A program made the translations under genes and the position numbers. 16,914 bases of DNA from Mesorhizobium sp. (GTDB lineage Bacteria; Pseudomonadota; Alphaproteobacteria; Rhizobiales; Rhizobiaceae), in NCBI GenBank assembly GCA_030698645.1, contig JAUYMV010000027.1, forward strand, positions 1 through 16,914, given 5' to 3'. Shown here in pieces: positions 6,183-13,918 of this stretch (position 1 is the stretch's first letter; each line of letters opens with the position of its first letter). A model generated the notes under the pieces. It searched no databases, was not told the origin of the DNA, and saw only the letters and a program-made list of their open reading frames with translations.

Positions 6183-7504
6183 CCGGTTCAGCGCTCAACC
6201 AGGTTCGTGCTGTGGCGTCGCCTGCCACCCCCACCCCCCGCCGGTCCAACCAGGAGGGCGACGGGTTTCGCAGCGTGCTGGAGATCCCGCAAAAGCCCGC
6301 CAGGGAACCCGATGCCGACATCGCACCGCGCCCCGATCAGATCGCGTCCCGCCGCGACCCGGTCGCGCCCCGCCGCGACCCGGCGATACTGTCGCTCGCA
6401 CTGGCCCTCGACGCCAATCCGGCCGCCGCGTCCCTTGCAGGGGGCGAGGTACTCCTCGCGCGCGAACTTGCGCCGGAGATTGCCGACACGGACGATGTCG
6501 CGACGCTTGACGACGCCGTGGCGGATGATGCGGGGAGCGAGGAGCCGAAACACGCGGTGACGGACGATCCCCTCGGATGGCTGATCGCGCCGGCGATTGT
6601 CGCCGGGACGCAGCCGAGACTCTCCGAACGGCCAATGCCCGTCGCGGGTGAAGAGACGGCGCCCGCCGAAAAAGTGCTGGCGAACACGGACGCATCCCGC
6701 ACGACCGGCTCGGACTCTCGCGCGGTCCCCGTCGCAATGAACGCGGCGACGGCGGCGGCGCCGATGCTGGCGTCGGAATCGAAGCTGGCCGACACCTCCA
6801 GGCGGAGGGAGGAGCTTCGCCCGGCTGCAAGGGACGAGGCGGTGATCAAATCCGGTGTCAGGGCGGAAGAGCCGCGCGCGACGCCCGTCGCGGCGGCCGA
6901 AAGCCGCGCCGCGGTTCGCCTGCCGCCCGAGGGCGAGGTCGAGCCGGCCAAGCCGCTTGCCGGCGCGATCGTCACCGGCCAGCAATCCTTCGCCGCGCCG
7001 CAGACGCCCGCCACCACGGTCGCCGCCGTGCTCGCCGCCGATCCCTCCTGGAGCGTCTATTTTCGCGAAGCCGCCATTGCCGGATCCTCGGCGGGCGGCG
7101 TCAAGTCCCTGAAGATTCAGCTGCACCCGGCCGAACTCGGCGTCGTGACCGCGCACCTGCGCGTCGCCGGCGACACGCTGACCGTCGAACTGCAGGCCGA
7201 TACCGAACAGGCGCGCCGGCATCTCGTCGCCGACACCGAGCAGATCGTGCGCTCCCTGCGCGCGCTTGGCATCGACATCGACAAGGTCACCGTGCAGGCG
7301 GCCCCGTCCGATGACACCGGCCAGCGGCAGCAGGCGGCCGGCGGCCGGGACAGCGGATTTGCCTCCGCGGGCGGATCGAGCGACGGACGCAATGGACGGT
7401 CCGGGACAGGCGCCAATCCGGCGGCAAGCGGCGACGAGCATGCCGCCGCTCCCGCCCCGGCCGCCGACAGCCACCTGCGCGCCGGAGATACCCGCATCAT
7501 CTGA
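6179..7504 (+). CDS. fliK: FliK (formerly MotD), hook-length control protein
   Basis: FliK measures hook length and switches export from hook to filament substrates. In rhizobia this motC-adjacent gene was first called motD and later reassigned as fliK. The 441-aa product has a long low-complexity Ala/Pro/Arg/Asp-rich N-terminal region (about 1-285), as expected of the secreted ruler part. The conserved FliK C-terminal domain follows (about 305-375): LKIQLHPAELGVVTAHLRV carries the family L-x-P-x-x-LG-x-V motif, then a helix with RHLVADTEQIVRSLRALGI. A Gly/Ser/Asp-rich tail ends the protein. The ATG at 6179 overlaps the motC stop by ATGA and gives normal length. Residues 48-68 are three imperfect heptads (separate entry). 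It is the last gene of the fliF operon. Confidence 0.92.
   Translation: MTGSALNQVRAVASPATPTPRRSNQEGDGFRSVLEIPQKPAREPDADIAPRPDQIASRRDPVAPRRDPAILSLALALDANPAAASLAGGEVLLARELAPEIADTDDVATLDDAVADDAGSEEPKHAVTDDPLGWLIAPAIVAGTQPRLSERPMPVAGEETAPAEKVLANTDASRTTGSDSRAVPVAMNAATAAAPMLASESKLADTSRRREELRPAARDEAVIKSGVRAEEPRATPVAAAESRAAVRLPPEGEVEPAKPLAGAIVTGQQSFAAPQTPATTVAAVLAADPSWSVYFREAAIAGSSAGGVKSLKIQLHPAELGVVTAHLRVAGDTLTVELQADTEQARRHLVADTEQIVRSLRALGIDIDKVTVQAAPSDDTGQRQQAAGGRDSGFASAGGSSDGRNGRSGTGANPAASGDEHAAAPAPAADSHLRAGDTRII
6320..6382 (+). repeat. Three 21-bp tandem repeats inside fliK
   Basis: Three in-frame 21-bp units (6320-6340, 6341-6361, 6362-6382) encode IAPRPDQ, IASRRDP and VAPRRDP, residues 48-68 of FliK. 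Copies 2 and 3 differ at very few bases, including an identical 15-bp core CCCGCCGCGACCCGG (6348-6362 and 6369-6383); copy 1 has diverged. This is a recent in-frame duplication in the ruler region, where length can change without breaking the C-terminal domain. Confidence 0.8.
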
Positions 7505-7746
7505 GCCGGGCGCGGCTTGATCCAGGCCATATTTTTCTGCTTCGGCGACGTGGTTCCTGTCGGCCCGACGCCCGAACGGCCGCTCGCGGATCGCGACTGA
7601 AGGTTGCAAATCCGCGAATGCGGGTTGCGCCGCGCGGCAAGACTCCCAAGAAATGATTCACAAGAAATCGCGGTTGTCCCCGATTCCCGGCAAAGGTTAC
7701 CCCTTCATTAAGGAAGTGGGGCTTCTGATTCGGACGGGGTGGGCAC
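7505..7746 (+). promoter_or_regulatory. Upstream control region of ftcR (242 bp, no gene)
   Basis: No gene is visible here. Seen by eye: GGTTGC directly repeated with a 21-bp period (7602-7607, 7623-7628); an inverted repeat CGCGGAT (7585-7591) with ATCCGCG (7610-7616); two related blocks, GGTTGTCCCC (7672-7681) and GGTTACCCCT (7695-7704); and one TTAA (7708-7711), a tetramer otherwise seen only upstream of flagellin. A GGGGT-type ribosome site (7736-7740) precedes the ftcR ATG. The CAAG-N9-CTA motif of the other operons is absent. No sigma-70 promoter can be placed with confidence, so which of these repeats matter is unknown. Confidence 0.45.
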
Positions 7747-8415
7747 ATGATCGTAATCGTGGATGAGCGCGAGCTCGTAAAAGAAGGCTATCATTCACTT
7801 TTCGATCGCGAGGGAGTTGCCACTGCCGGGTTCCGCCCGGGCGAGTTCGGCGACTGGGTGTCCAGCGCGGCCGACGACGATCTGAAGGCCGTCAGCGCGG
7901 TCCTGCTCGGCGATTGCGGCGACTTCCAGTTTTCGCCGCACAGCATTCGCGGCCGCACCGCCGCGCCGGTGATTGCGCTCAGCGAGCAACACACGCTGGA
8001 AAACACGTTGCGGTTGTTCGAGACCGGTGTCGACGACGTGATCCGCAAGCCCGTCCACATCCGCGAGATCATGGCACGCATCTCGGCCATCCGCCGCCGC
8101 GCGCCGAATGAGGCGAACTACACCGAAGTCGGCGCCATGCGCATCTATTCCGACGGACGGGACCCCGAAATCGCCGGCCAGGCCCTGCCCTTGCCCCGGC
8201 GCGAGCGGCGCATCCTGGAATATCTGGCGAGCCACAGCGGCCGCCGCGTGACCAAGGCGCAGGTCTTCAACGCGATCTACGGAATCTTCGACGAGGACGT
8301 CGAGGAGAACGTCGTCGAGAGCCACATCAGCAAGCTGCGCAAGAAGCTCCGCGAGAAGCTCGGCTTCGATCCGATCGAGTCGAAGCGCTTCCTTGGCTAC
8401 CGGCTGGCGGCCTGA
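7747..8415 (+). CDS. ftcR: FtcR/Rem, OmpR-type flagellar master regulator
   Basis: FtcR (Brucella) or Rem (Sinorhizobium) is an orphan OmpR-family activator of flagellar genes. The 222-aa product starts [15 protein letters not shown] and has a receiver-like domain (about 1-115) with the acidic pair Asp6-Glu7, Ser79 and Lys101-Pro102. A winged-helix DNA-binding domain follows (about 147-222) with [11 protein letters not shown], the recognition-helix segment [16 protein letters not shown], and a final FLGYRL wing. The segment after strand 3 reads AVLLGDCGD: the normal phospho-acceptor position holds Gly55, with Asp56 one residue later, so phosphorylation may be lost or altered. No partner histidine kinase is in the window. 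It is flanked by gaps of 242 and 98 bp, suggesting its own transcript, and sits between the operons it probably controls. Confidence 0.95.
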   Translation: MIVIVDERELVKEGYHSLFDREGVATAGFRPGEFGDWVSSAADDDLKAVSAVLLGDCGDFQFSPHSIRGRTAAPVIALSEQHTLENTLRLFETGVDDVIRKPVHIREIMARISAIRRRAPNEANYTEVGAMRIYSDGRDPEIAGQALPLPRRERRILEYLASHSGRRVTKAQVFNAIYGIFDEDVEENVVESHISKLRKKLREKLGFDPIESKRFLGYRLAA

Positions 8416-8451
8416 CCGGCGATGCTTCCCGGCGACAAGCCTCGGGCCAGT

Positions 8452-8474
8452 TTCGCGCAAGTCCCACGGGCTAC
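8452..8474 (+). promoter_or_regulatory. Shared flagellar operon motif, copy 2 (flgE)
   Basis: TTCGCGCAAG (8452-8461), nine bases, then CTAC (8471-8474), with the same internal spacing as the copies before fliF and flhA. It ends 39 bases before the flgE ATG. This copy departs most from the others after CAAG: it has CTAC instead of CTAG and lacks the downstream CCGTCTC block. It lies in the 98-bp gap after ftcR, marking a separate promoter for the hook operon. Confidence 0.55.
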
Positions 8475-8513
8475 CCTCCTCGAAAGCGGCATGACATCCG
8501 AGGAGCAATCGCG

Positions 8514-9773
8514 ATGAGTCTTTCTGGAATGATGCGGACGGGCGTTTCCGGCATGGCGGCGCAGGCCAACCGCCTGTCCACCGTCGCCGACAATATCGCC
8601 AATGCGAGCACCAATGGCTATAAGCGCTCGCGCGCCGACTTTTCCACTCTCGTCATGCCCAACCTGCCCGGCAGCTACAATTCCGGCGGCGTGACCACGT
8701 CGATCCGCTATGCGGTCTCGCAGCAGGGCGCGCTGCAGTACACCACCTCGGTGACCGACCTTGCCGTCAACGGCAACGGCTTCTTCGTCGTGCAGGATGC
8801 GAGCGGCACATCGTTCCTGACCCGCGCCGGCTCCTTCGTACCGGACAGCAACGGCCAGTTGGTCAACGCCGCCGGGTTCTATCTCATGGGTTACGATTTC
8901 GCCAATGGCACGCCGACCGCGGTCGCCAACGGCTTCGGCGGCCTCGACCGCGTCACCGTCGCGCAGGACGAGCTCGTCGCAGCCGCGTCGACAAACGGCA
9001 TGTTCTCGGCCAACCTGCCCGCGGGCGCCGACATCGTTCCGGCCGCGAACCTTCCCTCTGCGAACGCGGCGACGGCGCAGTACAGCGCGAAATCGTCGAT
9101 GGTCGTCTACGACAGTCTCGGCGGCGAAGTCCTCCTCGACCTTTATTTCACGAAAACCGCCGCCGGCACCTGGGAAGTGGCGGTTTACGACAAGGCCGGC
9201 GCGAGCCCGAACACCGGCTTTCCCTATGCGTCCGGTCCGCTTGCCACCCAAACCCTCGATTTCGATCTGACGACCGGAAAGCTGACCGGTGCGAGCGCCA
9301 CGTCGGTAACCGCCAACGTGCCGAACGGCGCGGCCTTCGAACTCGACCTCTCCAAGCTCAGCCAGCTGGCGACCGACTACACCTATTTCGACTCGTCGAG
9401 AAACGGCACGGCGCCAAGCACCATCGAGCAGATCACCATCAGCAATGACGGCACGCTCTACGCGCAATACGCGAACGGTTCGCTGCGCGCGCTGTTCCGG
9501 ATCCCGCTTGCCACCGCGCGCAGCCCGGACATGCTCCAGGTGCTTCCCGGCAACGTCTACACCCAGAGCAACGCGTCCGGCGACATTCAGCTGGGCTTCC
9601 CCAATGAAGGCGCCATGGGCAACGTCGTGTCGGGCGCGCTGGAGAATTCGAACGTCGATATCGCCGAAGAGCTGACCAACATGATCGAGTCGCAGCGCAG
9701 CTACACGGCCAATTCGAAGGTGTTCCAGACCGGCGCCGATCTCATGGACATCCTGGTCAATCTGAAGAGGTAG
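8514..9773 (+). CDS. flgE: FlgE, flagellar hook protein
   Basis: FlgE polymerises into the hook, the universal joint between rod and filament. The 419-aa product has the rod/hook N-terminal signature MSLSGMMRTGVSGMAAQANR, with LSTVADNIANASTNGYKRSR at residues 21-40. The body has typical hook features such as AVNGNGFFVVQ and a central FlgE D2-like region. The C-terminal helix (about 374-419) reads GALENSNVDIAEELTNMIES, with QRSYTANSKVFQTGADLMD following. AGGAG (8501-8505) lies 8 bases before the ATG. It leads a seven-gene operon (flgE to fliQ) and is preceded by the shared CAAG-N9-CTA motif. Confidence 0.97.
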   Translation: MSLSGMMRTGVSGMAAQANRLSTVADNIANASTNGYKRSRADFSTLVMPNLPGSYNSGGVTTSIRYAVSQQGALQYTTSVTDLAVNGNGFFVVQDASGTSFLTRAGSFVPDSNGQLVNAAGFYLMGYDFANGTPTAVANGFGGLDRVTVAQDELVAAASTNGMFSANLPAGADIVPAANLPSANAATAQYSAKSSMVVYDSLGGEVLLDLYFTKTAAGTWEVAVYDKAGASPNTGFPYASGPLATQTLDFDLTTGKLTGASATSVTANVPNGAAFELDLSKLSQLATDYTYFDSSRNGTAPSTIEQITISNDGTLYAQYANGSLRALFRIPLATARSPDMLQVLPGNVYTQSNASGDIQLGFPNEGAMGNVVSGALENSNVDIAEELTNMIESQRSYTANSKVFQTGADLMDILVNLKR

Positions 9774-9805
9774 CCTGATGCGGCGGGGCCGAGGGAAATA
9801 GACTT

Positions 9806-11269
9806 ATGTCGCTTACGACTGCCCTCAGCATCGCTCAGCAATCGCTGCGTTCGACCTCGCGGCAGACCGCGACTGTTTCCCGCAACGTCACCGACGCCAA
9901 CAATCCGGACTACGCGCGTCGCAGCGCGGTGGTCTCGAGCGAGGCCCCGGGATCGCGCGTCATCACGATTCAGCGCGCGTCCAACAACGCGCTGTTTCGC
10001 GCCAACATGTCCGCGATCTCCTCCTATGAAGGCCAGGCGACGCTGCGCGTCGGCCTGAATGGCCTGACCCAATCGGTCAACGGCGTCGACAACGCCGCAT
10101 CTCCCGCGACCGCGATCGGCAGCCTGTACCAGGCGATGCAGCTCTTCGCGACGACACCTTCCAACGCGTCGCTCGCCGAGAACGCGGTCGACGCCGCGCG
10201 CCAGGTGGTGCGCGCCCTGAACGACGGCACGTCGGCGATCCAGGCCACCCGCACCGATACCGACATGCAGCTCTCCGTCGCGGTCGACGAACTGAACACC
10301 TTGCTCGCCGATTTCGAGCAGACCAACAATGCCGTCGTCTTCGGCACGCAGGCAGGGCGCGACGTCAGCGACGAACTCGACAGGCGCGACTCGCTCCTGA
10401 AGAAGATTTCCGAATACCTGCCGATCTCGACCTTCACCCGCGCCAACCAGGACATGGTGATCACCACCAGCGCGGGCGCGACCCTCTTCGAGACGATACC
10501 GCGCGCGGTCTCGTTCGAACCGAAGCCGGGCTACGCCGCCGGGTCGACGGGAAACCCGGTCTACGTCGACGGCGTGCCGCTTACGGCCGGCGCCGGCGGA
10601 AGCACGACCGCCGGAGGCAAGCTCTCGGCGCTGCTTCAGCTCCGCGACAACGTCGCGCCGACCATGCAAGCGCAACTCGACGAGATCGCCCGCGGCCTCG
10701 TCAACGCATTCGCCGAGACCGACCCGACCGGCGGCGCGTTGCCCGCGCTTGCCGGACTGTTCACCTGGAGCGGCGGCCCGTCGCTGGCTCCCGACGGCGT
10801 CGTGTCGGCCGGCCTCGCCGGCTCGATCCGCATCAACGCCGCGATGGATTCGACCGCCGGCGGCGATCCGCGCGTGCTGCGCGACGGCGGCGCGAACGGC
10901 GCCGCCTATGTCGCGAACACCGCCGGCGTCGCGTCCTACTCCGCCCTGCTCATTGGCTACAGCGACAGGCTCGACGCGCCGATCGCCTTCGATCCGTCGG
11001 CCGGCGCGGGCGAGAACGCCAGCGTCATGGCCTATTCGACGAATGCGATCAGCTGGCTCGAGAACATTCGCAAGCAGGCCACCACCGCCGAGGAAACCAA
11101 GGGCGCGTTGCTCACCCGCACCGCAACCGCGCTGTCCAACGAAACCGGCGTGAACATTGACCAGGAGATGTCGCTGCTGCTCGAACTGGAGCACTCCTAC
11201 GAAGCCTCCGCCCGGATCATCAAGGCCGTCGACGAGATGCTCTCGACCCTGCTCGCGGCGATAAGGTAG
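9806..11269 (+). CDS. flgK: FlgK, hook-filament junction protein (HAP1)
   Basis: FlgK is the first junction protein placed on the finished hook. The 487-aa product starts MSLTTALSIAQQSLRSTSRQ and has the family motif in a variant form, SRNVTDANNPDYARRS (residues 25-40). It ends with the conserved helix INIDQEMSLLLELEHSYEAS-type segment (here VNIDQEMSLLLELE), then ARIIKAVDEMLSTLLAAIR. The middle is Ala/Gly/Thr-rich and variable. GAGGGA (9791-9796) precedes the ATG. It follows flgE by 32 bp and precedes flgL by 6 bp, so the three are co-transcribed. Confidence 0.96.
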   Translation: MSLTTALSIAQQSLRSTSRQTATVSRNVTDANNPDYARRSAVVSSEAPGSRVITIQRASNNALFRANMSAISSYEGQATLRVGLNGLTQSVNGVDNAASPATAIGSLYQAMQLFATTPSNASLAENAVDAARQVVRALNDGTSAIQATRTDTDMQLSVAVDELNTLLADFEQTNNAVVFGTQAGRDVSDELDRRDSLLKKISEYLPISTFTRANQDMVITTSAGATLFETIPRAVSFEPKPGYAAGSTGNPVYVDGVPLTAGAGGSTTAGGKLSALLQLRDNVAPTMQAQLDEIARGLVNAFAETDPTGGALPALAGLFTWSGGPSLAPDGVVSAGLAGSIRINAAMDSTAGGDPRVLRDGGANGAAYVANTAGVASYSALLIGYSDRLDAPIAFDPSAGAGENASVMAYSTNAISWLENIRKQATTAEETKGALLTRTATALSNETGVNIDQEMSLLLELEHSYEASARIIKAVDEMLSTLLAAIR

Positions 11270-11275
11270 GCGGCG

Positions 11276-12322
11276 ATGAAGGCATCCTACGTTTCATCAC
11301 AGGCCATCACCCAGGCGCTGCGCTACTCCATGTCGCGCATGCAGTCGGAGCTGGTGGTCGCCCAGAAGGAAGTCGCCACCGGCCGGGTCGCCGATCCCGG
11401 CCTGACGCTTGGCGCGCGGACGGGGCAGTCGGTGTCGCTGGCGCGCGATGTCGCGCGCCTCGCGGTCCTGGCCGATTCCAACGCACTCGTCGCGTCACGG
11501 CTGAGCTCGACGCAGGACGCCCTGTCGCAGCTTTCCGACCGCGCCGAGGAGTTGCGCGCCACGCTGACCGCGGCGGTCTCCGGCAGTTCGGGCCCGGCCG
11601 TGGCGCGCGCCGACGCCAAGGCCATGATGGAGACGCTGACCGCGATCCTGAACACGAGCATCAACGGCGAGCATCTCTTCGCCGGAACCAACACCGACGT
11701 GCAGCCGCTCGCGGATTTCGCGGACCCGGCGTCGCCGAACAGGGTCGCCTTCGATCAGGCCTTCCTCACCACCTTCGGCTTCTCGCAGGACGATCCGGCG
11801 GCAGCCGGCATCACGCCCGCCGCGATGGAGAGCTTCCTGACCAACGTCGTGGAGCCGCAGTTCCTCGGTTCCGGCTGGACGACGAACTGGTCGAGCGCCA
11901 CCGACGATCCGATCGTCTCCCGCATCGCGCTCAACGAGACGGCCCAGACATCCGTCAGCGCCAACATCTCGGGTGTCCGCAAGCTCGCCATGGCCGCGGC
12001 CATAACGTCGCTGGTCGGCGGCACGCTGAATTCGGGCGCGACGGCGAGCATCGTCAGCCGCGCGCTCGCGCTGGTCGCCGAAGGCATCGCCGAGATTTCG
12101 GATCAGAAGGCCAAGACGGGCCTGGCCGAAAACAGGGTCGCCAACGCGACCGCCAGAATCACCATGCAGGGCGACATCTTCGAATCGACCATCCAGGACA
12201 TGGAGGGCGTCGATCCCTACGAGGCCTCCACGCGCGTCTCGGCGCTGATCACCCAGATCGAGACGTCCTACACGCTGACCGCACGCATCCAGGGACTGAG
12301 CCTGCTCAGGTTCCTGACCTAA
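11276..12322 (+). CDS. flgL: FlgL, hook-filament junction protein (HAP3)
   Basis: FlgL is the second junction protein, bridging FlgK to flagellin, and is flagellin-like in its termini. The 348-aa product starts MKASYVSSQAITQALRYSMS and contains QKEVATGRVADPGLTLG, the FlgL counterpart of the flagellin LSSG region. An N-terminal coiled coil runs to about residue 120, with NTSINGEHLFAGTNTDVQPL after it. The C-terminal helix has DPYEASTRVSALITQIETSY then TLTARIQGLSLLRFL. The ATG lies 6 bases after the flgK stop, with purine-rich AGGTAGGCGG spanning that stop as ribosome site. Confidence 0.96.
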   Translation: MKASYVSSQAITQALRYSMSRMQSELVVAQKEVATGRVADPGLTLGARTGQSVSLARDVARLAVLADSNALVASRLSSTQDALSQLSDRAEELRATLTAAVSGSSGPAVARADAKAMMETLTAILNTSINGEHLFAGTNTDVQPLADFADPASPNRVAFDQAFLTTFGFSQDDPAAAGITPAAMESFLTNVVEPQFLGSGWTTNWSSATDDPIVSRIALNETAQTSVSANISGVRKLAMAAAITSLVGGTLNSGATASIVSRALALVAEGIAEISDQKAKTGLAENRVANATARITMQGDIFESTIQDMEGVDPYEASTRVSALITQIETSYTLTARIQGLSLLRFLT

Positions 12323-12359
12323 TCGGCAAGGCCGGACGAATTATCGGGACGGAAACAGA

Positions 12360-12707
12360 ATGTATCAGTTTTCATATGCGGATATTCAGACCGACTCCAT
12401 CGCCGACGCGAAGGACCGCGAGCGACAATTGCTCGACCGGTCGATCGACCTGCTGCATGCCGCGCGCGACGCGGGGGTGAACTCGCTGCAATCGGTCGAG
12501 GCGATCCATTTCCTGCATCGCATCTGGACGACCTTCATCGAGGATCTCGGCAGCTCGGAGAACGAACTGCCAAAGGAGCTTCGCGCGAACCTGATCTCGA
12601 TCGGTTTGTGGCTGCTGCGCGAAGCGGAATCGGTCCGCCAGGGAACCTCCGACAATTTCGAAGGCCTCATCGAAGTTTCACAGATCATCCGCGATGGCAT
12701 CCAATGA
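12360..12707 (+). CDS. flaF: FlaF, flagellin synthesis/secretion regulator
   Basis: FlaF is a small alphaproteobacterial protein needed for flagellin production or secretion; in Caulobacter it acts opposite FlbT and binds flagellin. The 115-aa product is all-helical in appearance and starts [20 protein letters not shown]. It contains the conserved [17 protein letters not shown] and [20 protein letters not shown] segments. GGACGG (12347-12352) precedes the ATG. It follows flgL after 37 bp and overlaps flbT by ATGA (12704-12707), so the two regulators are translationally coupled. Confidence 0.95.
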   Translation: MYQFSYADIQTDSIADAKDRERQLLDRSIDLLHAARDAGVNSLQSVEAIHFLHRIWTTFIEDLGSSENELPKELRANLISIGLWLLREAESVRQGTSDNFEGLIEVSQIIRDGIQ

Positions 12708-13150
12708 AGAACACATTGAAAATCTCGCTCAAGCCGAACGAGAAGATCTACATCAACGGCGCCGTCGTGAAGGTCGACCGAAAGGTCTCGATCGAGTTCC
12801 TGAACGACGTGCAGTTCCTGCTCGAAAATCACGTGCTGCAGCCGGAACAGGCGTCCTCGCCGCTGCGCCAGCTCTACTTCATCGCCCAGGTGATCCTGAT
12901 GAACCCCGATGGCGGCGTCGAGGCGCGCGTCATGTTCCGCCGCTCGCTGCAGCTGCTTCTGGCGAGCTTCAGCGACGAACAGATCCGCTCGAGCCTGAAG
13001 GACATCGATCGCCTGATCGGCGAGGGGCATGTCTACGACGCGTTGCGGGCGATCCGGTCGCTCTATCCGCTCGAGAGCGAAATCCTCGCAGCCGGCTCGT
13101 CCCAGGGCCGCAACATCCCGAAACACTTCGCCACAGGAGAGGTCGCATGA
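12704..13150 (+). CDS. flbT: FlbT, post-transcriptional regulator of flagellin
   Basis: FlbT controls flagellin output at the mRNA level. In Caulobacter it binds the flagellin 5' leader and promotes decay; in Brucella it is reported as an activator. The 148-aa product starts [20 protein letters not shown] and contains [20 protein letters not shown], the basic/hydrophobic N-terminal segment typical of the family. A helical C-terminal half includes [15 protein letters not shown] [15 protein letters not shown] and [16 protein letters not shown]. The ATG at 12704 is chosen because it overlaps the flaF stop and gives the family start; an upstream extension in this frame would be atypical. The hairpins before the flagellin start are its natural candidate target. 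Confidence 0.95.
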   Translation: MKNTLKISLKPNEKIYINGAVVKVDRKVSIEFLNDVQFLLENHVLQPEQASSPLRQLYFIAQVILMNPDGGVEARVMFRRSLQLLLASFSDEQIRSSLKDIDRLIGEGHVYDALRAIRSLYPLESEILAAGSSQGRNIPKHFATGEVA

Positions 13151-13539
13151 ACGTCTCGACCTATACCGCCACTGCCGCCAACACCAACGCGGCCGCTCAA
13201 TCCAAGACCAGCGTGGACTACCAGTCCTTCCTGAAGCTTCTCGTCGCCGAGATGAAGAACCAGGACCCGACGAATCCGATGGAGTCGACCGACTATGTCG
13301 CCCAGCTCGCCACCTTCAGCCAGGTCGAGCAGTCGGTCCAGACCAACACTAAGCTCGACCAACTCCTGCAGGCGTCGGTGCTGTCGCAGGCCGGTTCGCT
13401 GATCGGGCATACGGTCACCACCGCCGACGGCACGGTCAGCGGCAAGGTCGTCTCCGTCAAGCTCTACAGCGACGGCATTTCGGCGATCCTGGACAATGGC
13501 GCCGAGATCCCGATGCTCGCTGGCGTCCAGGTCAGCTAG
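13147..13539 (+). CDS. flgD: FlgD, hook-capping scaffold protein (short form)
   Basis: FlgD caps the growing hook so that FlgE subunits can add. The 130-aa product has the conserved N-terminal domain: [20 protein letters not shown] (residues 21-40), then [21 protein letters not shown] short region follows with [20 protein letters not shown], matching the first strands of the FlgD core. It is far shorter than E. coli FlgD (about 230 aa), lacking most of the C-terminal Tudor/FnIII region; short FlgD is usual in rhizobia, so this is not a truncation by mutation. The start overlaps the flbT stop by ATGA, with AGGAGAGG (13135-13142) just upstream. Confidence 0.94.
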   Translation: MNVSTYTATAANTNAAAQSKTSVDYQSFLKLLVAEMKNQDPTNPMESTDYVAQLATFSQVEQSVQTNTKLDQLLQASVLSQAGSLIGHTVTTADGTVSGKVVSVKLYSDGISAILDNGAEIPMLAGVQVS

Positions 13540-13543
13540 CAAC

Positions 13544-13810
13544 ATGAACGAAGCCGACGCCCTGGAGATCGTGCAGGCCGCGATCTGGACGGTCCTCGTC
13601 GCCTCGACCCCGGCCGTCGCCGCCGCCATGCTGGTCGGCGTTTCCATCGCGCTGTTGCAGGCATTGACGCAGGTGCAGGAGATCACGCTGACCTTCGTGC
13701 CCAAGATCGTCGCGATCCTGCTTGCCATGGCTCTGACGGCGCCCTTCGTCGGCGCGACGATTTCTGCGTTCGCGGGCGTCGTATTCGAGCGCATCGAGGT
13801 CGGCTTCTAG
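13544..13810 (+). CDS. fliQ: FliQ, flagellar export-gate membrane protein
   Basis: FliQ is one of the small core proteins (with FliP and FliR) of the flagellar type III export gate. The 88-aa product has two hydrophobic helices, roughly residues 16-37 (IWTVLVASTPAVAAAMLVGV) and 49-72, joined by ALLQALTQVQEITLTFVPKI, the family hallmark region. Length matches the family (about 88-90 aa). The ATG at 13544 gives the canonical MNEADALEIVQ start; no strong ribosome site is seen, and with the flgD stop only 4 bp upstream, translational coupling is likely. It closes the flgE operon. Confidence 0.95.
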   Translation: MNEADALEIVQAAIWTVLVASTPAVAAAMLVGVSIALLQALTQVQEITLTFVPKIVAILLAMALTAPFVGATISAFAGVVFERIEVGF

Positions 13811-13848
13811 AGCGGCCGCAATCGCGCGGGAAGGCCGCCGCCACCAAG

Positions 13849-13896
13849 TTCACGCAAGCTTGGCCGCCTAGTGTGACGTGGGCCGTCTCGCGGCCC
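13849..13896 (+). promoter_or_regulatory. Shared flagellar operon motif, copy 3, plus flhA leader hairpin
   Basis: TTCACGCAAG (13849-13858), nine bases, then CTAG (13868-13871), as at fliF and flgE; it ends 47 bases before the flhA TTG. With fliF it also shares the longer core CAAGCTT and a downstream CCGTCTC (13883-13889). A perfect 6-bp stem follows, GGGCCG (13880-13885) with CGGCCC (13891-13896) around TCTCG, extendable by two pairs. It has no T-run, so it is a leader hairpin rather than a terminator, just ahead of the ribosome site AAGAGG (13906-13911). The rest of the 108-bp gap holds only a weak inverted repeat (13812-13838). Confidence 0.58.
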
Positions 13897-13918
13897 GCAC
13901 CAGGCAAGAGGCGTTTCC

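Noticed and set aside
7504..7517. Hairpin AGCCG-GGCG-CGGCT at the fliK stop as a terminator
   Set aside because: Only a 5-bp stem and the nearest T-run (7531-7535) is more than 10 bases away; too weak to call.
6188..7609. 473-codon open frame antisense to fliK
   Set aside because: Same reason: antisense to a recognised gene, compositionally biased, no family features.
13812..13838. Inverted repeat GCGGCC/GGCCGC after fliQ as a terminator
   Set aside because: A 15-nt loop and no T-run; likely chance in GC-rich sequence.
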